64,000 bases of DNA from Geobacillus icigianus (GCF_000750005.1 NZ_JPYA01000162.1:62001-126000), one strand, 5' to 3'; shown: positions 9,536 to 19,021, counted from the stretch's first letter. The notes: generated by a model not told the origin, from the letters alone. Translations and numbers: made by a program.

Positions 9536-10728
9536 ATGGGCGCTGTGGCGTATTCTTCCCGAAAAGCACGGCTCGCAAGCGGCTCGGGAAAAGCGGCGGC
9601 GTACGCGGCCGCCGCTCGTTTTTCCTGCTCGTAAAGCGGATCGCCGTTGAGCTTCGCGGCTTTGGCAACGAGCGGCAGCGCCAGCTGTTTTTTCACCTGC
9701 TGCAAGTAGCGGCGACCGGTTTCGCTCATGCCTAGCAGCCGAATGTACGTCGGGTCGGCCGCCTCGCTTTGCGCTTCTTTGGTGAAGTGGGTCAGCACAT
9801 GGGTGCACAGACGCTGCAACCTTGTCCACGTGTAGCGCTTCGTTTTCACCGCAGCGATGAAAGCGGCAAACGTTTCCGCCGCGGCGATGCGCTGTTTCAG
9901 CCGATGTTCAATTCCTTCTTCGACTCCGGCGATGCGGCGCAAGTCGGCTTCTGTGGCCGTCAGCAGCCGGTATTTTAACAGCGGAAAGTACATTTCCCAA
10001 TCATGCAAGCGGCCGTACGTCTCTTGATATTGGCGAAGCTGGTCGAGCGCGGCGGCCGGTACGTACGCAGCGACCGCTTCGAGCTGCCCGGTTTGCCGCA
10101 AAATTTTTCGCACGCTAGTGGCGCTGGCGATCGACGGGTGGGAAACCGATTCATCATGGTAGCCGGCCGCGCGCCTTGGGATCGTGTGAGGCGTCATCGG
10201 CAATGCGTGTTGCCGGATGGCTTTCACGTAGGCAAAGCCAAGCACGTTGTTCGGCTTCGATAAATCGAGCGGAGCGGCGCCAAGCGCTTGCCACGCCGCG
10301 GCCGCGGCTCTCGGAAAGCTTTGTCCGCGCGCCAGCTCGGCGCGGACGAGGGAATCGAATGGCTCCTGCTGCTCGCTCCATGTGTCGGCCGCCGATAAAA
10401 ACGCGGCAATGTCCCCGGATTCGCTGCCGAAGCAAAGTTCCCGGCAGCCGATGGCGGCGAGCAGTCGAACGGCGCCTGAGGCGAACCGTTCCGCCGCTTG
10501 GACAGCGAAGGCGTACGGCAGCTCAATGACGATATCGATGCCGGAAGCGAGCGCCATTTTCGTCCGCGCCCATTTGGAGACGATGGCCGGTTCGCCTCGC
10601 TGCAGGAAATTTCCGCTCATGACCGCGATCAAGCAATCCGCGTTCGTTTTTCGTCTCGTTTCTTGCAAATGGTGAAGATGACCGTTATGAAAGGGGTTGT
10701 ATTCCACAATCACGCCAACGGCTTTCAC
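9508..10728 (-). CDS. tmcAL: tRNA(Met) cytidine acetate ligase TmcAL (YlbM)
   Basis: 406 residues on the minus strand. The N-terminus has the nucleotidyltransferase HxGH motif in [12 protein letters not shown] and the following [14 protein letters not shown], both diagnostic of TmcAL. The enzyme uses ATP and acetate to form N4-acetylcytidine at the wobble position of elongator tRNA(Met). The C-terminal half is helical. GGAGCG precedes the start. It is convergent with ylbL (28-base overlap) and divergent from ylbN across a 585-base spacer. Confidence 0.9.
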   Translation of the reverse strand: MKAVGVIVEYNPFHNGHLHHLQETRRKTNADCLIAVMSGNFLQRGEPAIVSKWARTKMALASGIDIVIELPYAFAVQAAERFASGAVRLLAAIGCRELCFGSESGDIAAFLSAADTWSEQQEPFDSLVRAELARGQSFPRAAAAAWQALGAAPLDLSKPNNVLGFAYVKAIRQHALPMTPHTIPRRAAGYHDESVSHPSIASATSVRKILRQTGQLEAVAAYVPAAALDQLRQYQETYGRLHDWEMYFPLLKYRLLTATEADLRRIAGVEEGIEHRLKQRIAAAETFAAFIAAVKTKRYTWTRLQRLCTHVLTHFTKEAQSEAADPTYIRLLGMSETGRRYLQQVKKQLALPLVAKAAKLNGDPLYEQEKRAAAAYAAAFPEPLASRAFREEYATAPIYFSGMERK

Positions 10729-10764
10729 GGTTTTCGCTCCTTTTCGTCAAGGCGATAGTTTCTT

Positions 10765-10972
10765 TCGCGAACATGAAACAAATGCGAGCCATCTGTATTC
10801 ATTTGTCCCCTTTTTTCTGTCGCGAACATAAAACAAATGCGAGGCCGGACGTGTCCGGTCAGACCGCATCATGGGGTTCCATGCATTTAGTATAAAGCAT
10901 GCAAGCGACTTCCAACGCCCGTCCTCCCCTTTCGCAAGAGGCGCTCCATGCATTTAGTATGAAGCATGCAAG
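10765..10972. repeat. Two pairs of short direct repeats in the tmcAL-ylbN spacer
   Basis: Repeat 1 (24 bases, TCGCGAACAT then AAACAAATGCGAG) is at 10765-10788 and 10820-10843. Repeat 2 (28 bases, TCCATGCATTTAGTAT then AAGCATGCAAG) is at 10878-10905 and 10945-10972. Each pair differs by one base. Repeat 2 is itself an imperfect dyad (ATGCATTTA / TAAAGCAT). A CCGGAC/GTCCGG palindrome lies between them at 10845-10858. Nothing coding is seen in 10729-11313. Confidence 0.7.
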
Positions 10973-11256
10973 GGCATCGGTTCAACGGTTTTGTCCTTTT
11001 GCCTCCGTGGAAAAACAGCCGTTTTTTCGCCGGGCTTTTAGGGCGCATGGGGAGGGCGCCGTTTGGAAATGATGGAACTATGCGCCTCTGATTGGCGGGC
11101 GTCAAGAAAGAGGAGGGAAGCGTCCCGGTTCCGCCGCCGATGTTCGTTGACGAACGAAAAGGGCAGGATGGTCAAGAGGTGTCGAGCGGAGAGAGTTCGC
11201 GTCCGCTGTTGCCTTCGCCATCGGCTTTCAACACCGATGGTTGTAAAGAAAAAACA

Positions 11257-11285
11257 TTGACAAAAATAGAAACGAAACGTATAAT
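11257..11285 (+). promoter_or_regulatory. SigA promoter of ylbN-rpmF
   Basis: TTGACA at 11257-11262 and TATAAT at 11280-11285 with a 17-base spacer: a perfect consensus, 28 bases before the ylbN start. Confidence 0.9.
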
Positions 11286-11313
11286 TTTATTCGTTGCCTT
11301 GAGGTGATAGTTG

Positions 11314-11856
11314 ATGAAATGGACGGTCCAACAACTTCGCCGTTTCCAACATAAGGAAATGGTGGTTGATGAGACGATCGATGTGTCTGATTTGAAACAA
11401 ATCGACACATTGATTCGCGACATTTCGCCGGTGCGCGTCCAAGGGAAAGCGGATGTTGCTTCGACAAAGTTTACGTTTCATTTGACGCTGTCCGGGACGA
11501 TGGTGCTGCCGTGCTCGCGGACGCTTGTTGATGTCCATTATCCGTTTTCCATTGAGACGACGGAGACGTTTTTTGCCGAGGGTGCCGGTTTGGCGGAAAC
11601 GGATGACGATACCCATGTGTTGACCGGAGATACGGTGGACTTACATCCGATTATCCGTGAACTCATTTTACTGGAAATCCCATTGCAGCTCATCGCCGAC
11701 AGCCCGGCGGCTGATGGAGCGCCGCAGCACGGAGAGGGCTGGGATGTCCTCACAGAGGACGAATGGGAGAAAGTCGTGCAAGAGCGCGAGGCGAACAAAG
11801 TGGATCCCCGCTTGGCGGGGCTGGCGAAATTTTTTGAGGAAAAACGGGAGAAATGA
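11314..11856 (+). CDS. ylbN: YlbN, DUF177/YceD family protein
   Basis: 180 residues; GAGGTGA lies about eight bases before ATG. The sequence fits the YceD/DUF177 family, with the conserved central strand CSRTLVDVHYPFSIE and the acidic segment leading to DLHPIIRELILLEIPLQ. Family members always precede rpmF and in plants and E. coli are tied to 23S rRNA accumulation; a ribosome assembly role is likely here too. It is probably co-transcribed with rpmF from the strong promoter upstream. Confidence 0.88.
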   Translation: MKWTVQQLRRFQHKEMVVDETIDVSDLKQIDTLIRDISPVRVQGKADVASTKFTFHLTLSGTMVLPCSRTLVDVHYPFSIETTETFFAEGAGLAETDDDTHVLTGDTVDLHPIIRELILLEIPLQLIADSPAADGAPQHGEGWDVLTEDEWEKVVQEREANKVDPRLAGLAKFFEEKREK

Positions 11857-12001
11857 TTAGGAGCGGCCTTGCCGGCTGAAGGCGCCGGAAGCGAGCGCTT
11901 CGGTCCGGCAGCTGCCTTGTTTGCCGGCAGGCGGTGTCCGGAAAGGGCGGCCGCCCGCTGGCATCGATATGCTGAATGCGCTCGACAAGGAGGTGGGAAC
12001 G

Positions 12002-12175
12002 ATGGCAGTACCTTTTCGAAGAACATCGAAAACGAGAAAACGGCTGCGCCGTACACACTTCAAGCTGCAAGTGCCGGGCATGGTGCAATGCCCAAACTGC
12101 GGTGAGTGGAAATTGGCGCACCGCGTCTGCAAAGCATGCGGAACGTACAAAGGAAGAGATGTCGTTAACAAATAA
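12002..12175 (+). CDS. rpmF: 50S ribosomal protein L32
   Basis: 57 residues, the full length of bacterial L32, starting [20 protein letters not shown]. The zinc-binding set is complete: CPNCG and CKACG, so this is the zinc-containing form. AAGGAGGTGGGAACG precedes the ATG. It is part of the large ribosomal subunit and is paired with ylbN as in most Bacillales. Confidence 0.98.
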   Translation: MAVPFRRTSKTRKRLRRTHFKLQVPGMVQCPNCGEWKLAHRVCKACGTYKGRDVVNK

Positions 12176-12193
12176 TGGCCGACATCTGACGAC

Positions 12194-12223
12194 AAGCTGT
12201 CCGATTATCGGACAGCTTTTTTT
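12194..12223 (+). terminator. Terminator of ylbN-rpmF
   Basis: AAGCTGTCCG at 12194-12203 pairs perfectly with CGGACAGCTT at 12209-12218, followed by seven T. Confidence 0.95.
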
Positions 12224-12321
12224 ATTTCCGCCAAGCAGGAAATCGGTCGATGGCTGCCCAATTCATCAAGCGAAAAGGAAGAAAAGCAGCGAGGGATGCA
12301 AGCGAAAGGAGAGAAGCACCG

Positions 12322-13077
12322 ATGGAAGCGAAAATGGAATATGAGGCTGGCGTTGGCCTGTTTACGATTTGCCGGCCGGAAAAGCGCAATGCCATCAACT
12401 TTGCGGTGATGGAGGCGTTGGAAGAAGCGATGAAACGGGCGGCGGCCGATGAACACGTCAAAGTGTTCGCCATAACGGGCGCCGGCGGCGAGGCGTTTTG
12501 CTCCGGCGGCGATTTACACGAGTTTGGGCATTTGCGTGGCGCGGAAGCAAAACAAATGCTTACGCGCATGGGGGAGCTGCTGTACAAGTTGTTGACGTTT
12601 CCGAAACCGACGGTCGCCCTCGTCAACGGAACGGCGATCGGCGGCGGCTGCGAGCTGGCGACCGCTTGCGATATCCGTTTGGTCAAGGAAGGGAGCCGGA
12701 TTGGATTTGTGCAAGGGCGGCTTGGCATCACTACCGGCTGGGGAGGGGCGTCGATGTTGTTCGCCAAGCTTCCGTACGGACAGACGCTCGATGTATTGCT
12801 GCGCGCGGAGCTGATGACGGCTGAGGAGATGAAAGCGCGCGGTTGGACAGATGCCATTGTGCCGGCCGAGTCGTGGCGCGAACAATGGCGTCAGCGGCTC
12901 GCGGTCTACACGGAGCGGCCGCTTGCTGTTTTACAGGCGTACAAAGCGACGGCTAACGAAAAATGGCGAACGGCTTGGTTTCGTGAGCAGTTTTTCGCCG
13001 AGATCGACCGCTGTGCCGAACTGTGGGGATCTCGCGAACATGAACAGGCGCTGCGCGCTTTTTTGCACAAGAAGTAA
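12322..13077 (+). CDS. Enoyl-CoA hydratase/isomerase (crotonase) family protein
   Basis: 251 residues; AAAGGAG lies ten bases before this ATG, which fits the family start better than the upstream in-frame ATG. Crotonase fold: CoA-binding RPEKRNAIN (near residue 15), oxyanion loop AFCSGGDLHEFG, then TAIGGGCELATACDIR. Glu111 aligns with one catalytic Glu of hydratases, but the second is replaced by Gly132 (FVQGRLGITTGWGGA). The GWGGA context resembles methylmalonyl/ethylmalonyl-CoA decarboxylase-like members rather than true hydratases. The reaction is therefore open. It stands alone between rpmF and ylbO. Confidence 0.8.
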   Translation: MEAKMEYEAGVGLFTICRPEKRNAINFAVMEALEEAMKRAAADEHVKVFAITGAGGEAFCSGGDLHEFGHLRGAEAKQMLTRMGELLYKLLTFPKPTVALVNGTAIGGGCELATACDIRLVKEGSRIGFVQGRLGITTGWGGASMLFAKLPYGQTLDVLLRAELMTAEEMKARGWTDAIVPAESWREQWRQRLAVYTERPLAVLQAYKATANEKWRTAWFREQFFAEIDRCAELWGSREHEQALRAFLHKK

Positions 13078-13150
13078 TTTTTCCTTCTACCGTTTCTAGC
13101 AGCCGCATACATATAATGACAAAGCGGTGATCAGGGGGAGGGGGAAGGAG

Positions 13151-13726
13151 ATGACAGGCATCCGCCAAGACGCATGGACAAAGGAAGAAGATGAGCTGTT
13201 GGCCAAGGTCGTTCTTCAGTATATTCGCGAAGGCAACACCCAGCTGGAAGCGTTTGCTGAAGTGGGACGACGTTTGTCGCGGACGGCGGCGGCGTGCGGA
13301 TTTCGGTGGAACTCGTGCGTCCGCAAGCAGTATAAAGAGGATATTGAACTAGCGAAGCAAGAGCGGAAAAGGCGAAAAAAAGAGGTGGCGGCGATCAAGG
13401 AAAGCGGGGGATGGGCGAAGGTGGAAGCGGAAGGGAAACAGCACTTGTCATGGCCGGACGTGCTGGCGTTTTTGCAGGCGGAGGAACAAAAGGCGCGCGA
13501 GGCCCGGCGGGCAGCGGACGAAAATCGGGCGCTGAAAAATGATATGGAGCAGCTCCAGCAAATGGTAACCAAGCTGCAAATGGAGAAAGAGGCGCTCGAA
13601 AAACAGTTGGCCGCTGTTCAAGAAGAGTATAAGACGTTGCTGGCGATTATGGAACGGGCGCGTCAAATGGTGGCCGATCATGAGAAGCCGGGGCCGAACG
13701 AGGCGGATGGCGCCGGTGAAAGCTGA
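13151..13726 (+). CDS. ylbO: RsfA-family (Myb-like) regulator YlbO
   Basis: 191 residues. A Myb/SANT-like helix-turn-helix covers about residues 5-60 ([31 protein letters not shown]), followed by a basic linker and a coiled coil from about residue 110 with heptads ([20 protein letters not shown]). This matches RsfA and its paralogue YlbO, transcription factors made during sporulation in Bacillus. GGGGGAGGGGGAAGGAG precedes the ATG. It probably acts as a dimer on DNA. Confidence 0.88.
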   Translation: MTGIRQDAWTKEEDELLAKVVLQYIREGNTQLEAFAEVGRRLSRTAAACGFRWNSCVRKQYKEDIELAKQERKRRKKEVAAIKESGGWAKVEAEGKQHLSWPDVLAFLQAEEQKAREARRAADENRALKNDMEQLQQMVTKLQMEKEALEKQLAAVQEEYKTLLAIMERARQMVADHEKPGPNEADGAGES

Positions 13727-13727
13727 A

Positions 13728-13756
13728 AAGCTGGCTGTTAGCCGGCTTTTTTTTCT
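13728..13756 (+). terminator. Terminator of ylbO
   Basis: AAGCTGGC at 13728-13735 pairs with GCCGGCTT at 13741-13748 (one G-T pair), followed by a run of T. Confidence 0.85.
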
Positions 13757-13826
13757 TAACGGAACCAACAGATGTTTGCTACAATAAGGCTAACGTCATA
13801 TGCCAAGAAAGCGGGGGAGAGGAAGC

Positions 13827-14720
13827 TTGAAAATCGGGATTGTCGGCGGTGGAGCGGTCGGTCTGCTGCTCGCGGCTTACCTTGGACGCCACCATGAAGT
13901 GACGATATACACAAGACGCTTGGCGCAGGCCAAACAGTTGGCTGAGCAAGGAGTGGCGCTCGAAAAAGACGGGGAAACGACAACGGTGGCGGTCAGGGCG
14001 CGGCCGTTTGCCGACGCGGAGCTGAACGAGCCGCTCGTGTTCGTAGCGGTCAAACAGTATGACCTTGATGCCATCTGGGCACGAGTCGACGCGTTTCGCC
14101 GCGTGCGCACCCTCGTGTTCGTGCAAAACGGCATGGGCCATCTTGATTCGCTTCCGTTGTTGGCCGGCCAAACGATTCTGGCTGGCGTCGTTGAACACGG
14201 GGCGTGGAAACGGGATGATCGCACAGTCGTACATACAGGCGTCGGCAAGTTGACGTTGGCAGTCCGCTTCGGCTCGATTGGCGATGTTCGCGAACTTCAG
14301 AGCGATGATCCTCATTTTCCGATCGAGTGGGCCGATGATTGGAAGCGCATGCTTGTCGACAAGCTTGTCGTCAATGCGGTTATCAACCCGCTCACGGCGC
14401 TTTTGCAAGTGAACAACGGTGCGCTCCTGGAGGTGGCTCCGTATCGCGAAATGATGGTGCAGCTGTTTGATGAAGTGCGGCAGGCGCTGGCGCTTGCCGA
14501 TGAGCAGCGGGCGTGGGAACGCATCGTTCACATCTGCCGAAAAACGGCGGACAACTATTCGTCGATGTATATGGATTTGGCGCATGGACGTCGAACGGAA
14601 ATTGACGCCATTTTAGGCTATGTGCTTCAACAAGGTGAAGCGCGCGGGGTGGCGCTGCCGCTTATTCGCTTTTTGTTTTGCGCCATCAAAGGGAAGGAAG
14701 GGAGGGAGGAGGATGGATGA
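13827..14720 (+). CDS. panE: 2-dehydropantoate 2-reductase PanE (ApbA family)
   Basis: 297 residues from TTG with GGAGAGG upstream. The N-terminal Rossmann motif GIVGGGAVG binds NADPH; VQNGMGH and the C-terminal helical segment VDKLVVNAVINPLTAL carry the family's catalytic lysine and asparagine. It reduces ketopantoate to pantoate in pantothenate and CoA synthesis. The place corresponds to ylbQ of B. subtilis. Its 3' end overlaps the next gene by eight bases. Confidence 0.88.
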   Translation: MKIGIVGGGAVGLLLAAYLGRHHEVTIYTRRLAQAKQLAEQGVALEKDGETTTVAVRARPFADAELNEPLVFVAVKQYDLDAIWARVDAFRRVRTLVFVQNGMGHLDSLPLLAGQTILAGVVEHGAWKRDDRTVVHTGVGKLTLAVRFGSIGDVRELQSDDPHFPIEWADDWKRMLVDKLVVNAVINPLTALLQVNNGALLEVAPYREMMVQLFDEVRQALALADEQRAWERIVHICRKTADNYSSMYMDLAHGRRTEIDAILGYVLQQGEARGVALPLIRFLFCAIKGKEGREEDG

Positions 14721-15099
14721 GTGGCTTGCTTCAGCGTTGGCAACGTTTATTACCGCGCCGCTTTTGTTGTTTTTGCTCGTCTACGTTGGCGCGCGCCTGT
14801 TTGGCCGGCGCAAGCGGTCATCGTTTTACGCCGCCGTCAACGCGGCAACGGTGTTTTTCATCGCCGCTGTTTATTTTTTGCTGGCGGTCGTGTTTCATCG
14901 GTCGTACCTCGTTCCCCTTCTTCTCTTTTTGTTCGTTTTGCATGGATTGATCGCGCTCGGCTATTGGCGGAAACAAGGGGACTTCCGCCTGCGCGCGGTG
15001 TTTCGCTTATTTTGGCGGGCGAGCTTTCTTATTTTTGCCTCTCTTTACGCGGGGCTAATGGTTTATGGCATTGTCGTGCGCATTGCGGCCAGCCTTTAA
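14713..15099 (+). CDS. yllA: DUF3397 family membrane protein, YllA-like
   Basis: 128 residues with GAGGAGG before the ATG, which lies inside the panE 3' end. Four hydrophobic segments (about residues 8-27, 43-62, 65-84 and 98-122) make up nearly the whole protein. The order panE-yllA-bshC matches B. subtilis. Function unknown. Confidence 0.8.
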   Translation: MDEWLASALATFITAPLLLFLLVYVGARLFGRRKRSSFYAAVNAATVFFIAAVYFLLAVVFHRSYLVPLLLFLFVLHGLIALGYWRKQGDFRLRAVFRLFWRASFLIFASLYAGLMVYGIVVRIAASL

Positions 15100-15234
15100 A
15101 AGAGGAAGGGGCGGCGCGCAGCTCGATCCGGATCTCCGGTGGCCGGCTAGCGAAGAGGCGGTTTCCGTCGTTCAGCGGGTTGGTGAAAAACTAGAATGGC
15201 GACGCAGGCGGATATAGACGTCTCTTTCCGTCTT

Positions 15235-15372
15235 CTAGGAGGGCGGTGAAAAACGACTGCCACGAGCAAATCAGCGGCATCTCGCCAAAAAAGAAGGCTG
15301 ATTTCGCTAAGTTTTTCTAACTGAGAAACAGATGGAATAGCACTATTTTGTACTAAATCACCGCCCCTCTAG
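15235..15372. repeat. MITE-like palindromic repeat, copy 2 (138 bp)
   Basis: Starts CTAGGAGGGCGGTGAAAAAC and ends AAATCACCGCCCCTCTAG; the ends are inverted repeats. The interior is clearly homologous to copy 1 at 2813-2953 (shared A-run, AAGGCTGATTTCG-type segment and GATGGAATAGCA). The final CTAG is shared with copy 3. A partial end GGTTGGTGAAAAACTAG lies just upstream near 15177. Confidence 0.75.
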
Positions 15373-15507
15373 GAGGGCGGTGAAAAACGGTCGTTTCTCT
15401 TGAGCAATGGGGAAACGTTTGAAAGGCGCTCTTGACGCGACAAGGCTTATCTGTTTGAGAAACGGGCTTGATCAGCGGCTTGCTCCCTTAAATCACCAGC
15501 CTTCTAG
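15369..15507. repeat. MITE-like palindromic repeat, copy 3 (139 bp), plus a partial copy
   Basis: Starts CTAGGAGGGCGGTGAAAAAC and ends AAATCACCAGCCTTCTAG. It has the same ends as copies 1 and 2 but a more diverged interior. Its last CTAG again begins a further partial end (CTAGTGGATTGGTGAAAAAC, 15504-15523). Copies thus sit head to tail and share CTAG. Nothing else is seen in 15100-15682 except the bshC promoter. Confidence 0.7.
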
Positions 15508-15639
15508 TGGATTGGTGAAAAACCGCTGTTTGCCCTGATTGGCGATGGAACGGGTGAACGTCGCTGTTTCCCCCGATCGATCAGGAGATGCGCGATATCC
15601 GAACGGCTGAGCATGGCTTTTTTCTCTTGGCGCCAAACG

Positions 15640-15648
15640 TGCTATACT
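15640..15648 (+). promoter_or_regulatory. Probable extended -10 promoter of bshC
   Basis: TGCTATACT at 15640-15648 is an extended -10 element, 35 bases before bshC. No clear -35 box. Confidence 0.45.
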
Positions 15649-15682
15649 CAGGAAAGAATACATAGAAAGGGAGTTTTGGGCC

Positions 15683-17311
15683 ATGGAAGTTCGCGATATT
15701 TCGCTGCCGGCAGCGACGAAGTTGGCCGCTGATTACATAACAGGTGCGTTTCCAGCTGAGCGGGGATTCGCCTATGCGCGGGTGGACGATGAGGCGTTCC
15801 GCCGGCGGTTGTCTTATTTGCAAGAAAAAACGTATGCTCGACGCCCGCTCGCCGATTATTTGCGCGCCTACCATCGCCGGCTTGGGGCGGGAGCCAAGAC
15901 GATGGGCAACATTGAACGATTGAGCGACGAGCGGAGCGTTGTCGTCGTCGGCGGGCAGCAAGCCGGGCTGTTGACCGGTCCGCTTTATACGATTTATAAA
16001 ATCATCACGATCATCCGTTTGGCCAAAGAGCAAGAGGAAAAACTAGGTGTGCCGGTCGTCCCGCTGTTTTGGATCGCCGGCGAAGACCACGATATCGCCG
16101 AGATCAATCACGTTTACGTGGTGGAAGGGGGAGAAGTGAAAAAAGCCGTTTATCCGCACAAGGTCAATGATAGGCGGATGGCGGCCGATCTCCCGCTTGA
16201 TCGGCGGCTGGCCGAAGAGTGGGTGGAGCGCGTCGTCAAAACGTACGGGGAAACAGACGTCACGAATGAACTGCTCTCCTTCCTTTTTTTCTGTCTCGAT
16301 GGGGCGGCTACGTTTGTCGACTTTTTTGCCGCCATCGTGCTGCGTTTGTTCGCCGATGAGGGACTGGTCGTTTTGAACGCCGGCGATGCCGCCGTGCGTC
16401 CGCTCGAACGCCGTTTTTTCGCCGAGCTTATCAACCGTCACCGGGACGTAACGTCCGCTGTGTTGGCTCAGCAAGAAGCGCTGCGCACGCTCGGGTATGC
16501 GCCGCTCATTGAAATAGGGCCTGATGCGGCCAATTTGTTTTATTACGACGGCCATGAGCGCTCGCTGTTGCACTACGATGAACAAACCGGACGGTTTCGC
16601 ACTAAAGCGGGGAATGTCGTCTGGACGAAGGAAGAGCTGCTCGTGCTCGCTGAAACGAAGCCGGCCTGTTTCAGCAACAACGTCGTCACCCGCCCGCTAA
16701 TGCAAGAATATTTGTTGCCGACGCTCGCGTTTGTCGCCGGGCCCGGCGAGATCGCTTATTGGGCGGAATTGAAGGAGGCGTTTCCGCTGTTCGGGATGGA
16801 AATGCCGCCGGTTGTGCCCCGGCTGCAAGCGACGATCGTCAGCCGTTCGCTGCAAACGGACTTGGCCGATCTCGGCTTGGAAGCGGCTGACGTATTGCGC
16901 GGGCAGCTTGATGTGGTGAAGCAACAGTGGTTGAAACGAACGGCGGAAGCCCCGCTTTCGAGCGCGTTTGCCAAAGCGAAAGCGGAAGTGGAGGCGGCGC
17001 ATCGGCCGTTGCGGGAGCTCGGGATGGCCATTGATCGCGGATTGGAGGGATTGATGGCGAAAAATGCTGCCATCATCCAGGCGCAAATCGAGTTTCTTCA
17101 ACAGGCGCTAGAGCGGGCGCTTTTGCGTAAACACGAAACCCAATGGCGGAAATTTTGGCGCGTGGAAACCGCGCTTCGGCCGCACGGCGCGCCGCAGGAG
17201 CGGATTTGGAACGTGTTTTACTATGTGAACCGTTACGGATTTGATTTTGTAGAAAAACTTTTGTCCATTCCTGCTCCGGAAAACGGAATGCATAAAATTG
17301 TATATATATAA
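15683..17311 (+). CDS. bshC: Bacillithiol synthase BshC
   Basis: 542 residues, the usual length. Rossmann-like core with VVVGGQQAGLLTGPLYTIYK (near residue 90) and FWIAGEDHDIAEINH (near residue 132), both diagnostic, and a C-terminal coiled coil at about residues 390-490. BshC adds cysteine to glucosaminyl-malate, the last step of bacillithiol synthesis, a cytosolic thiol buffer in Firmicutes. AAAGGGAG precedes the ATG. As in B. subtilis it lies between yllA and the dcw cluster, but the mraZ that should follow is absent. Confidence 0.95.
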   Translation: MEVRDISLPAATKLAADYITGAFPAERGFAYARVDDEAFRRRLSYLQEKTYARRPLADYLRAYHRRLGAGAKTMGNIERLSDERSVVVVGGQQAGLLTGPLYTIYKIITIIRLAKEQEEKLGVPVVPLFWIAGEDHDIAEINHVYVVEGGEVKKAVYPHKVNDRRMAADLPLDRRLAEEWVERVVKTYGETDVTNELLSFLFFCLDGAATFVDFFAAIVLRLFADEGLVVLNAGDAAVRPLERRFFAELINRHRDVTSAVLAQQEALRTLGYAPLIEIGPDAANLFYYDGHERSLLHYDEQTGRFRTKAGNVVWTKEELLVLAETKPACFSNNVVTRPLMQEYLLPTLAFVAGPGEIAYWAELKEAFPLFGMEMPPVVPRLQATIVSRSLQTDLADLGLEAADVLRGQLDVVKQQWLKRTAEAPLSSAFAKAKAEVEAAHRPLRELGMAIDRGLEGLMAKNAAIIQAQIEFLQQALERALLRKHETQWRKFWRVETALRPHGAPQERIWNVFYYVNRYGFDFVEKLLSIPAPENGMHKIVYI

Positions 17312-17340
17312 GGCTTTTTCAAAGAAAAAGTCGAAAAGAA

Positions 17341-17370
17341 AAATCCTGTTTCAAGCAGGATTTTTTTTTT
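17341..17370 (+). terminator. Terminator of bshC
   Basis: AAATCCTG at 17341-17348 pairs with CAGGATTT at 17356-17363, followed by a T run. It separates bshC from the dcw cluster. Confidence 0.92.
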
Positions 17371-17526
17371 GTAAAAGGAATTGTAAAAAAACAACGTTTG
17401 TGTTTTGGAAATAAAAGTAAAGTCTGTCAGAACGGATAGCGCACTGCTCGTTTCCCCATCCGACAAAAAGAAACAAAAAGGGACGGTTTTTTACAAAAAA
17501 AGCTAAAATTTTGCTTCTGTTTGCGA

Positions 17527-17560
17527 TATAATAAGGGAGCGGCCCTTGGTGACGCCAAGG
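17527..17560 (+). promoter_or_regulatory. Promoter -10 and leader hairpin of the dcw cluster
   Basis: TATAAT at 17527-17532 in an AT-rich region, followed by a small hairpin CCTTGG(TGACG)CCAAGG at 17544-17560. It lies 30-60 bases before rsmH. No clear -35 box was found. Confidence 0.5.
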
Positions 17561-17589
17561 AGCCGGCAAGCAGCAAAGGTGGTGGACAT

Positions 17590-18522
17590 GTGTTTCGACA
17601 TACAACAGTGTTGCTAAAAGAGGCGGTGGATGGGCTGAACGTTCGCCCGGACGGCGTTTATGTCGATTGTACGTTGGGCGGCGGCGGCCATAGCGAATAT
17701 TTGCTCTCTCTTCTTTCAGAACGCGGCAAACTGTTTGCGTTTGACCAAGACGAAGCCGCCATTGCTCATGCGCGGAAACGGCTGGCCCGCTACGGCGAGC
17801 GAGTGCAGTTCGTGCACCGCAATTTCCGATTTTTGCGGGAAGAGCTTTCAGCGTTTGGCGTTCACTGTGTTGACGGCGTCCTTTTTGATTTAGGGGTTTC
17901 TTCGCCGCAGCTCGACGAACCGGAGCGCGGCTTCAGCTATCAGCATGATGCGCCGCTGGATATGCGGATGGATCGTACGCAGTCGCTGACGGCGGCGGAA
18001 ATTGTCAATCGTTGGCCATATGAGGAACTCGTGCGCATTTTTTTTCGCTACGGCGAGGAAAAGTTTTCAAAGCAAGTGGCGCGCAAAATTGAAGAGGTGC
18101 GCCGCCAAAAGCCGATTGAAACAACCGGTGAACTCGTCGAGGTGATCAAGGCGGCCATCCCAGCACCGGCGCGCCGCAGCGGCGGGCATCCCGCCAAGCG
18201 CATTTTCCAGGCGCTTCGCATCGCGGTCAACGATGAACTCGAAGCGTTTCGCGAGGCGCTCGAGCAGGCGATTGAATTGCTAGCGCCGGGCGGCCGCGTG
18301 AGCGTCATTACGTTTCATTCCCTTGAAGACCGCATTTGCAAAGAAACGTTCAAAAAGGCGAGCGAGCGTCCGCCGCTTCCCCCGGGGCTTCCGGTTCTTC
18401 CCGAGGAAGGGCGGCCCGTGCTGAAAATCATTACGAAAAAGCCGATCGTTCCTTCGGAAAACGAGTTGGAGCAAAACCATCGCGCCCGCTCGGCCAAGCT
18501 TCGCATCGCTGAAAAACGATGA
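17590..18522 (+). CDS. rsmH: 16S rRNA (cytosine-1402-N4) methyltransferase RsmH
   Basis: 310 residues. GTG is chosen because [16 protein letters not shown] is the family N-terminus and GGTGGTGG lies just upstream. SAM-binding motif [15 protein letters not shown] near residue 30 and the family motif [19 protein letters not shown]. It methylates N4 of C1402 in the 16S rRNA decoding centre. It is the first gene of the dcw cluster here, with no mraZ before it. Confidence 0.95.
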   Translation: MFRHTTVLLKEAVDGLNVRPDGVYVDCTLGGGGHSEYLLSLLSERGKLFAFDQDEAAIAHARKRLARYGERVQFVHRNFRFLREELSAFGVHCVDGVLFDLGVSSPQLDEPERGFSYQHDAPLDMRMDRTQSLTAAEIVNRWPYEELVRIFFRYGEEKFSKQVARKIEEVRRQKPIETTGELVEVIKAAIPAPARRSGGHPAKRIFQALRIAVNDELEAFREALEQAIELLAPGGRVSVITFHSLEDRICKETFKKASERPPLPPGLPVLPEEGRPVLKIITKKPIVPSENELEQNHRARSAKLRIAEKR

Positions 18523-18655
18523 CCGATGCAAAGGCGCAGCGCCCAGTAGGGCAACGGCCGGCAAGGGCAAAAGAAGGGACATCACATCGAACGGCCATGA
18601 CCGCATGGCGGTTGGCCATACCGAACAAAACGAGTGGAGAAACAGGAGGGGAACA

Positions 18656-19015
18656 ATGGTGAACGATGCAGCTGTCAAAGTCGTGCGTGAACAAGGACGT
18701 CCGGCCGCGTCGCCGAGCCGGGCGCCGCGGCGGAAGCGGCGCTTTCGCCTGTCGCTTGCTGAAAAGCTGTTGTTTGTTTCGTTTTGCTTGTTTGTCGTTT
18801 ATGTGGCTGTTCACATCGTGGCCAACCAAGTGCGCCTTTATGAGCTGAACCGGCATGTCCAGCAGCTTGAAGCGACGATTGGCGAGCAGAAAAAAGCGAA
18901 CAACGACTTGTACGTCGAGGTGCAGCGGCTGAGCGCGTACGAGCGCATTTTGCAAAAGGCGAAAGAGCTCGGTTTGTCGCTTGACGAAAACCGCGTGAAA
19001 GTTGTGCAGGAATGA
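18656..19015 (+). CDS. ftsL: Cell division protein FtsL
   Basis: 119 residues; AGGAGGGGAACA precedes ATG. A basic cytosolic N-terminus (RAPRRKRRFR), one membrane segment (about residues 38-58) and a short outer coiled coil (LNRHVQQLEATIGEQKKAN). FtsL is a bitopic divisome protein that forms a complex with DivIB and DivIC and activates septal wall synthesis. Sequence conservation is low, so the call rests on position, size and topology. Confidence 0.9.
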   Translation: MVNDAAVKVVREQGRPAASPSRAPRRKRRFRLSLAEKLLFVSFCLFVVYVAVHIVANQVRLYELNRHVQQLEATIGEQKKANNDLYVEVQRLSAYERILQKAKELGLSLDENRVKVVQE

Positions 19016-19021
19016 TGGCCG

